Origin: PNAI01 sp035574295
GTDB lineage: Bacteria; Pseudomonadota; Alphaproteobacteria; Rhizobiales; Xanthobacteraceae
Length of the DNA: 64,000 bases
Direction of reading: 5' to 3'
NCBI GenBank assembly: GCA_035574295.1
Contig: DATLYX010000106.1
Span: forward strand, 1-64,000
Part shown: piece by piece, positions 59,359-64,000 of the stretch
Numbering within the stretch: position 1 is the first letter of the stretch
Layout of the letters: each line of letters begins with the position of its first letter
Position numbers and translations under genes: made by a program
The notes under the pieces: model-generated
What the model saw: the letters and a program-made list of their open reading frames with translations, nothing else
Database searches by the model: none
Told to the model about the DNA's origin: nothing

Positions 59359-60336
59359 ATGGTTGCAGCAGTGCGGGTCCACAAGCATGGCGGCCCGGAG
59401 GTTTTGACATACGAACAGATCGAAGTCGGGGAGCCGGGCCCGGGTCAGATCAAGCTCAAGCAATACGCCTGCGGCGTAAATTACATCGACACCTATTTCC
59501 GCATGGGCATGTATCCGTCGCCTGTGGGCCTGCCGTTCGTGGCCGGGAACGAAGGCGCCGGCGAAGTGATCGCGGTCGGTCCCGGCGTGACCGACATCAA
59601 GGTCGGCGACCGCGTGGGTTACGTCGCCCCGCTCGGCGGTTATGCAGCGGAACGGCTGCTGCCGGCCGACCGCGCGGTGAAGCTGCCGGACAAGCTGTCC
59701 TACGAGCAGGCCGCGGCCATCATGCTCAAGGGCATGACCGCGCAATATCTCCTGCGCCGGACCTTCAAGGTGGAGAAGGGACACACCATACTGGTGCACG
59801 CGGCCGCGGGCGGGGTGGGTCTGCTGCTGTGCCAGTGGGCGAACGCGCTCGGCGCCACCGTCATCGGCACGGTCGGCAGCGAAGAGAAGGCGGCGCTTGC
59901 GAAAGCCAACGGCGCGCATCACACGATCCTCTACCGCAAGGAGAACTTCGTCGAAAAAGTGAAGGAGATCACCGGCGGCAAGCTCTGCGACGTGGTCTAT
60001 GACGGCATCGGAAAGGATACGTTCCCGGCGTCCCTCGACTGCATCCGGCCCATAGGTATGTTCGTCAGCTACGGCAGCGCCTCCGGTCCGATCGAGGCTT
60101 TCAACATCAACCTGCTGCAGACCAAAGGGTCGCTGTTTGCGACCCGCCCCACGCTGAACACCTACGCGGCCAAACGCGCCGACCTTCTGGCCATCGCCCA
60201 GGACACCTTTGACGTCGTGCTCAGCGGCAAGGTGAAGATCCCGATCAACCAGAAATACCCGCTCAAGGATGCGGCGAAAGCTCACCGCGAACTGGAGGGC
60301 CGGCAGACCACGGGGGCCTCGATCCTGCTCCCGTAA
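59359..60336 (+). CDS. NADPH:quinone reductase (MDR superfamily)
   Basis: A 325-residue zinc-free medium-chain reductase of the QOR/zeta-crystallin type that reduces quinones with NADPH. Seen: KHGGPEVLTYEQI, CGVNYIDTYFRMGMYP, VAGNEGAGEVIAVG, LKGMTAQYLLRRTFKVEKG and the cofactor-binding VHAAAGGVGLLLCQWA. No zinc-ligand pattern is seen. gggaga precedes the ATG. It follows pcs on the same strand after 78 bases. Confidence 0.93.
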   Translation: MVAAVRVHKHGGPEVLTYEQIEVGEPGPGQIKLKQYACGVNYIDTYFRMGMYPSPVGLPFVAGNEGAGEVIAVGPGVTDIKVGDRVGYVAPLGGYAAERLLPADRAVKLPDKLSYEQAAAIMLKGMTAQYLLRRTFKVEKGHTILVHAAAGGVGLLLCQWANALGATVIGTVGSEEKAALAKANGAHHTILYRKENFVEKVKEITGGKLCDVVYDGIGKDTFPASLDCIRPIGMFVSYGSASGPIEAFNINLLQTKGSLFATRPTLNTYAAKRADLLAIAQDTFDVVLSGKVKIPINQKYPLKDAAKAHRELEGRQTTGASILLP

Positions 60337-60394
60337 TTGACCGGCCAACTGCGGTCCGCAGTCGGGCCGAACCCACAGCGAGAGGCCCAACGTC

Positions 60395-61138
60395 GTGGAC
60401 GCGCGCGCCCCCGCTTATGGATATGGCCCGCCGTGGGGTTATCTGGCGACGCTTGCCTGGGTGGTGTTGGCCTTTTTGCTCAGCGCCATCGCCGCCTATT
60501 TCGGCTACGCGGTACTCTACGGCGGCAACCTCCAGCGCGCCATGCAAGGCAGCTACGACGGCGTGCTGGTGGCGATCAGCACGCTGATCGCCACGCCGGT
60601 TCAGGTCGCGCTGCTCGTGCTGGCGGTCTATCTTCGGCGATGGCCCGTCGCACGCTATTTGGGGCTTGTGCTCCCGAGCAAGCGCGAGACCATCGCCGCC
60701 GTCGGGATTCTCGCCGGCCTGACCATTCTGCTCGAGGGAAGTCTGTTGGTTTTCGGTCAGGACCTCGTGCCGCCGTTTCAGCGTGAAATCTACCCCAGCG
60801 CCAAGGCAGCCGGCTGGCTGCCGGCGCTGCTCGTCGCCATCATCTTGTTCGGGCCGGTCGCGGAGGAAATCATTTTTCGCGGTTTCATGTATCGCGGCTT
60901 TGTCCGCGCGCCCGGTCATGAACCCTATGCCATCCTGGTCTTGACCCTCGCCTTCACGGCTCTGCACGCGGCTCAGTACGACTGGGTCGGGCTGCTCCAG
61001 GTTTTCGTCCTCGGCCTCTTTCTCGGCTGGGTGCGCTGGTCCACCGGCTCCACGCTGCTCACAATTCTGCTTCACGTGCTGGTCAATCTCGAAGCCATGG
61101 TCGTGACCGCCCTGCGCGTCGAATGGCGCGGCGCATGA
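60395..61138 (+). CDS. CPBP-family intramembrane metalloprotease
   Basis: A 247-residue protein with about six to seven membrane helices and the CAAX/Abi motifs: AEEIIFRGFMYRGF (paired Glu and Arg), FTALHAAQY (His) and LLHVLVN (His). Bacterial members are proteases or bacteriocin-immunity-type proteins of mostly unknown substrate. Start GTG 60395. It follows the quinone reductase and converges with bioD. Confidence 0.9.
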   Translation: MDARAPAYGYGPPWGYLATLAWVVLAFLLSAIAAYFGYAVLYGGNLQRAMQGSYDGVLVAISTLIATPVQVALLVLAVYLRRWPVARYLGLVLPSKRETIAAVGILAGLTILLEGSLLVFGQDLVPPFQREIYPSAKAAGWLPALLVAIILFGPVAEEIIFRGFMYRGFVRAPGHEPYAILVLTLAFTALHAAQYDWVGLLQVFVLGLFLGWVRWSTGSTLLTILLHVLVNLEAMVVTALRVEWRGA

Positions 61139-61170
61139 TCTAGCGTAAAACTTGAAACATATATGATAAT

Positions 61171-61848
61171 CTATTGAATTTGCGATAGTATTTTATCGAC
61201 ATGCGCGGGATCGAGGCCGTTGCCCCGCCGCATCAGGGGAAACAAAGGGACCCCTTCCGCAAAACGCGACAGACAGTCGAGGGTGTCCGCCATCGTGACG
61301 GTCGCGGCAGGCGTCTCACTGACGATCAGCGCGCAGATCGGCAACCCGCGCCGCTGCAAGACGTCGAGACAGGTCAGCGTGTGGCTGATGCTCCCGAGGT
61401 AGCTGCCGGTCACCACGATCAACGGCAGCCGCAGAGCGACCATCCAATCGAGTACCGTGCGGTGTCCGTCGAGGGGCACCATGATGCCACCAATCCCCTC
61501 GATCAGCAGCGTGCCGCGGCACTCCCGCAACGCCGTGCGCGAAAACCTGACCAGCGCGTCGAAATCCACCGTGCGACCTTCGCGCCGCGCCGCAAGATCA
61601 GGGGCCAGCGGCGCAGCGAACCGCCACGGTGAGATCCGCGCAATCTCCTCGGCCGTGACCGGCCGCCCGAGCGCTTCCAGCAGGCGGCCGGAATCGCTGG
61701 TCTCCGCCTCGGCCGGCTCAAATCCCGTGATCACGGGCTTAAGCGCATCGACGAAGTGTCCGCGCGCGCGCAAATGGCGGATCAAGCCGCACGCCACATG
61801 CGTCTTGCCGATTTCCGTTCCGGTTGCGGTGATGAACAGGCCCGCCAT
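61171..61848 (-). CDS. bioD: Dethiobiotin synthetase
   Basis: Closes the ureido ring of dethiobiotin from 7,8-diaminononanoate, CO2 and ATP. The 225-residue protein begins MAGLFITATGTEIGKTHVAC with the P-loop lysine (Lys15), followed by KPVITGFEP, the GIGGIMVPL block and a Mg-binding region. The ATG at 61848 lies one base after the bioF stop, so the two are coupled. A longer frame to 61887 is unlikely. Strand-convergent with the CPBP gene. Confidence 0.93.
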   Translation of the reverse strand: MAGLFITATGTEIGKTHVACGLIRHLRARGHFVDALKPVITGFEPAEAETSDSGRLLEALGRPVTAEEIARISPWRFAAPLAPDLAARREGRTVDFDALVRFSRTALRECRGTLLIEGIGGIMVPLDGHRTVLDWMVALRLPLIVVTGSYLGSISHTLTCLDVLQRRGLPICALIVSETPAATVTMADTLDCLSRFAEGVPLFPLMRRGNGLDPAHVDKILSQIQ

Positions 61849-61849
61849 G

Positions 61850-63001
61850 CTATTTCGCCAAGATTTTGTCCCGTACCACGTCCGCAAGCCGGACGATGTC
61901 GGCCCGATCGTGGGCCGCCGTGAAGGTGAGCCGCAGCCGTGCCGTGCCCTCCGGCACCGTGGGCGGCCGGATCGCCACCACGAGAAATCCCTCGTTCTCC
62001 AGCAGCTCCGAAGCCCGCAGGGCGCGGTCAGCCGAGCCGACGATCACCGGAACGATGGCACTTTGCGCTTCCGGCAGGCCAGCGCGGCCGGTGAACGTCC
62101 GCGCGTTGGCGAGCGGACGCGCCACGTATTCCGGCTCGGCCGCGATCAATTTAAGCGCCGCGATCGCCGCAGCCACCGTTGCCGGCGGCAGGCCCGTGGC
62201 ATACACCAGCGTGCGCGCGCGATTATGGATGAGCGCAATCACATTGTGTGACGCGCACAGGAACCCGCCATAGCCGCCGATTGCCTTGGACAGCGTGCCG
62301 ATCTGCAGCACGTTTGCAGCGTTGCCTGCCAACAGCGATCCACGCCCACCGTTGATCACGCCGATCGCATGGGCGTCATCCACCAGAAGCCAGGCGTCGG
62401 CCGCAGCAGCGACGCGCGTCAGCGCGTCAAGCGGCGCGCAATCGCCGTCCATGGAAAACACCCCCTCGGTGACGATCAGCGCGCGACGATGCTGCCCGCG
62501 ATGGGCCTCCAGCAAGGCCTCGACATTGCGCGCGTCGTTGTGAATGAAGCTCACCACTTTTGCGCGCGACAGCCGCGCGCCCGTCCAAAGACTCGCGTGC
62601 GCCAATTCGTCGATCAGCACGAGATCTTGGGCCCCGACCAGCGCCGGAATGACGCCGGCGTTGGCCAGATACCCGGACCCGAACACAACCGCCGCCTCGG
62701 TGCCTTTCAGCCGCGCCAGCAACCCTTCCAGCTCCGCAAACAGCGGATGATTGCCGGTGACCAGCCGCGAGGCGCCAGCGCCCACGCCGTAGCGCGCGAT
62801 CGCTGCAATCGCCGCCTCCTTCAGCGCCGGATGGTGCGTGAGGTTGAGATAATCGTTGCAGCAGAAGGAGACGAGCCGCCGCCCGCGCCGTTCCGCGTGC
62901 ACAGCGTCCGTGCGTGCCGTCTCCACGAGCGCGCGCCGCAGCGACGCCTGTTCGAGCGCCGCCAATTTTGCTCTGGCAAATTCCTCCAGCGAGCCCGCCA
63001 T
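61850..63001 (-). CDS. bioF: 8-amino-7-oxononanoate synthase
   Basis: PLP enzyme that condenses pimeloyl thioester and alanine to KAPA. The 383-residue protein has the PLP-lysine Lys239 in IGTLSKAIGGYGG, Asp208 and His211 in VDDAHAIGV, the FCCNDYLNLTHHP substrate region and GSGYLANAGVIPAL. Start ATG 63001 follows gggggag by six bases. It is divergent from bioA with a 94-base gap that must hold the biotin promoters. Confidence 0.96.
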   Translation of the reverse strand: MAGSLEEFARAKLAALEQASLRRALVETARTDAVHAERRGRRLVSFCCNDYLNLTHHPALKEAAIAAIARYGVGAGASRLVTGNHPLFAELEGLLARLKGTEAAVVFGSGYLANAGVIPALVGAQDLVLIDELAHASLWTGARLSRAKVVSFIHNDARNVEALLEAHRGQHRRALIVTEGVFSMDGDCAPLDALTRVAAAADAWLLVDDAHAIGVINGGRGSLLAGNAANVLQIGTLSKAIGGYGGFLCASHNVIALIHNRARTLVYATGLPPATVAAAIAALKLIAAEPEYVARPLANARTFTGRAGLPEAQSAIVPVIVGSADRALRASELLENEGFLVVAIRPPTVPEGTARLRLTFTAAHDRADIVRLADVVRDKILAK

Positions 63002-63095
63002 TTTTTGCTCCCCCGCTCATTTAGTCCATAGAGCCGCAAAGATCATGCGCAAACCAAGATGACCGGGCCGACGTTCAAAGGCAAAATGCGGCGCC

Positions 63096-64000
63096 ATGAA
63101 CGACAAGTTGAAGGATTCAACGTTCAATCAGCCGGCCTGGTACCGGAGCGGCCTCGCGCACGTCTGGCTGCCCTACGCGCAGATGAAAACCATGCGTCCG
63201 CCGCTCGCCGTGGCGCGCACCGAAGGCTGCCGCATCGTGCTCGCCGACGGCCGCGCGCTGATCGACGGCATCGCCTCCTGGTGGACCGCCTGCCACGGCT
63301 ACAACCATCCGCACATTCGCGCCGCCGTCGAACGCCAACTGGCTACCATGCCGCATGTGATGTTCGGCGGCCTCGTGCACGAGCAGGCCTTGTCGCTCGC
63401 GCAGCGGCTGGCCGCGTTGCTGCCGGGCGATCTCGACCGCGTGTTCTTTTGCGAATCCGGTTCCGTCGCGGTCGAGATTGCTTTGAAAATGGCGGTGCAA
63501 TATTGGCGCAATCGCGGCATTCACAGCCGGAAAAAATTTGTCGCTTTCCGCGGCGGCTACCACGGCGACACCGCCGCGGCCATGGCCGTGAGCGACCCCG
63601 ACACCGGCTTCCACGACATGTTCCGCGGCCACCTGCCGGAACATTTTATGTTCGACTTGCCGCGCGACGATGCAAGCGCCGCAGCCCTGGCAGCAGGCCT
63701 GGAGCAGCACGCCGAGGAGCTGGCCGCTCTCATCGTGGAACCGTTGGCGCAGGGCGCAGGCGGCATGCGTTTCCATGACACAGACGTCTTGCGCCGTCTG
63801 CGCGCACTCGCCGACCGCTACGAGCTGCTCTTGATTTTCGACGAAATCTTCACCGGTTTCGGCCGCACCGGCACCATGTTCGCCTGCGAGGCTGCTTCCG
63901 TTGTTCCCGACATCATCACCTTGTCGAAGGCACTCACCGGCGGCACCTTGCCGCTCGCCGCCACGGTGGCGCGCCGCAAGGTGTTCGACGCCTTCTGGTC
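63096..64000 (+). CDS. bioA: Adenosylmethionine-8-amino-7-oxononanoate aminotransferase, 3'-truncated by window edge
   Basis: PLP aminotransferase that turns KAPA into 7,8-diaminononanoate using SAM as amino donor. The frame has no stop to the window end, leaving the first 301 residues. Seen: LAHVWLPYAQMKT, IDGIASWWTACHGYNHP, VFFCESGSVAVEIALKMAVQYW, FRGGYHGDTAAAMAVSDP, IFDEIFTGFGRTGTMF and the PLP lysine Lys278 in ITLSKALTGG. The start ATG 63096 lacks a strong ribosome site. It is divergent from bioF-bioD. Confidence 0.96.
   Translation, partial: MNDKLKDSTFNQPAWYRSGLAHVWLPYAQMKTMRPPLAVARTEGCRIVLADGRALIDGIASWWTACHGYNHPHIRAAVERQLATMPHVMFGGLVHEQALSLAQRLAALLPGDLDRVFFCESGSVAVEIALKMAVQYWRNRGIHSRKKFVAFRGGYHGDTAAAMAVSDPDTGFHDMFRGHLPEHFMFDLPRDDASAAALAAGLEQHAEELAALIVEPLAQGAGGMRFHDTDVLRRLRALADRYELLLIFDEIFTGFGRTGTMFACEAASVVPDIITLSKALTGGTLPLAATVARRKVFDAFW

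Noticed and set aside
57864..60002. 712-codon frame crossing DUF1326, pcs and quinone reductase
   Set aside because: It spans three recognised genes in other frames and has no homology of its own.
63002..63095. BioR-type operator between bioF and bioA
   Set aside because: No TTATMKATAA-like palindrome is present in the 94-base gap.

Overview
The window is 64 kb of GC-rich DNA from an alphaproteobacterium of the order Rhizobiales/Hyphomicrobiales, most like the Bradyrhizobium/Rhodopseudomonas/Xanthobacteraceae group. The grounds are the gene neighbourhoods (gyrA, then coaD-ppi-ppiB-queA-tgt; glmU-glmS-DUF502 facing recG; sdhE-mfd), an alphaproteobacterial GAAC-N7-GAAC LexA box before ssb, Rhizobiales families (LigD with ligase before polymerase, IalB, phosphatidylcholine synthase, NdvB/NdvC-type glucan synthases, HspQ) and a Rhizobiales-type palindromic repeat. 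No phage, transposase, rRNA or CRISPR array was seen. The only tRNA found is tRNA-Lys(UUU).

Layout. 0-6 kb: the 3' part of ligD, SOS-boxed ssb, two small secreted proteins, an indolepyruvate decarboxylase (auxin route) and a small secreted protein. 6-16 kb: gyrA, then an accessory stretch (GGDEF protein with a pseudo-receiver, two substrate-binding-fold proteins without signal peptides, a periplasmic ankyrin protein), then the housekeeping run coaD, periplasmic cyclophilin, TonB-C-like protein and ppiB, closed by a strong hairpin. 16-22 kb: queA-tgt (queuosine), then a two-subunit molybdenum hydroxylase and an orphan TctC-type binding protein. 22-31 kb: small secreted and membrane proteins, tRNA-Lys, an M20 amidohydrolase, and a locus for osmoregulated beta-glucan (NdvB-like GH17+GT2 fusion and NdvC-like GH17 membrane protein). 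31-42 kb: glmU (truncated), glmS, DUF502, recG, a methyltransferase, sdhE and mfd. 42-52.7 kb: another TctC protein, tandem HupE/UreJ-type permeases, a FrnE-like DsbA protein, a degenerate GGDEF protein, an 18-TPR secreted protein, a degenerate AMP-binding protein and a YejA-like binding protein. 52.9-64 kb: IalB, hspQ, a HpcH/HpaI lyase, a UbiH-type hydroxylase, the DUF2182-DUF1326 pair, pcs, a quinone reductase, a CPBP protease, and the biotin genes bioD-bioF facing bioA, which is cut by the window end.

How the genes fit together: most are housekeeping (replication and repair, CoA, tRNA modification, amino sugars, biotin, phosphatidylcholine). The accessory layer points to a soil or plant-associated heterotroph: indolepyruvate decarboxylase, beta-glucans, orphan high-affinity binding proteins, aromatic or N-heterocycle oxidation and nickel-type permeases. 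The most striking anomaly is glmU, which stops inside the left-handed beta-helix and so lacks nearly the whole acetyltransferase domain although glmS follows normally. Others are a Tgt lacking its three zinc cysteines, an AMP-binding protein without a recognisable ATP loop, tandem HupE-like proteins preceded by a perfect palindrome, and a small secreted protein with three IGTL-type repeats.
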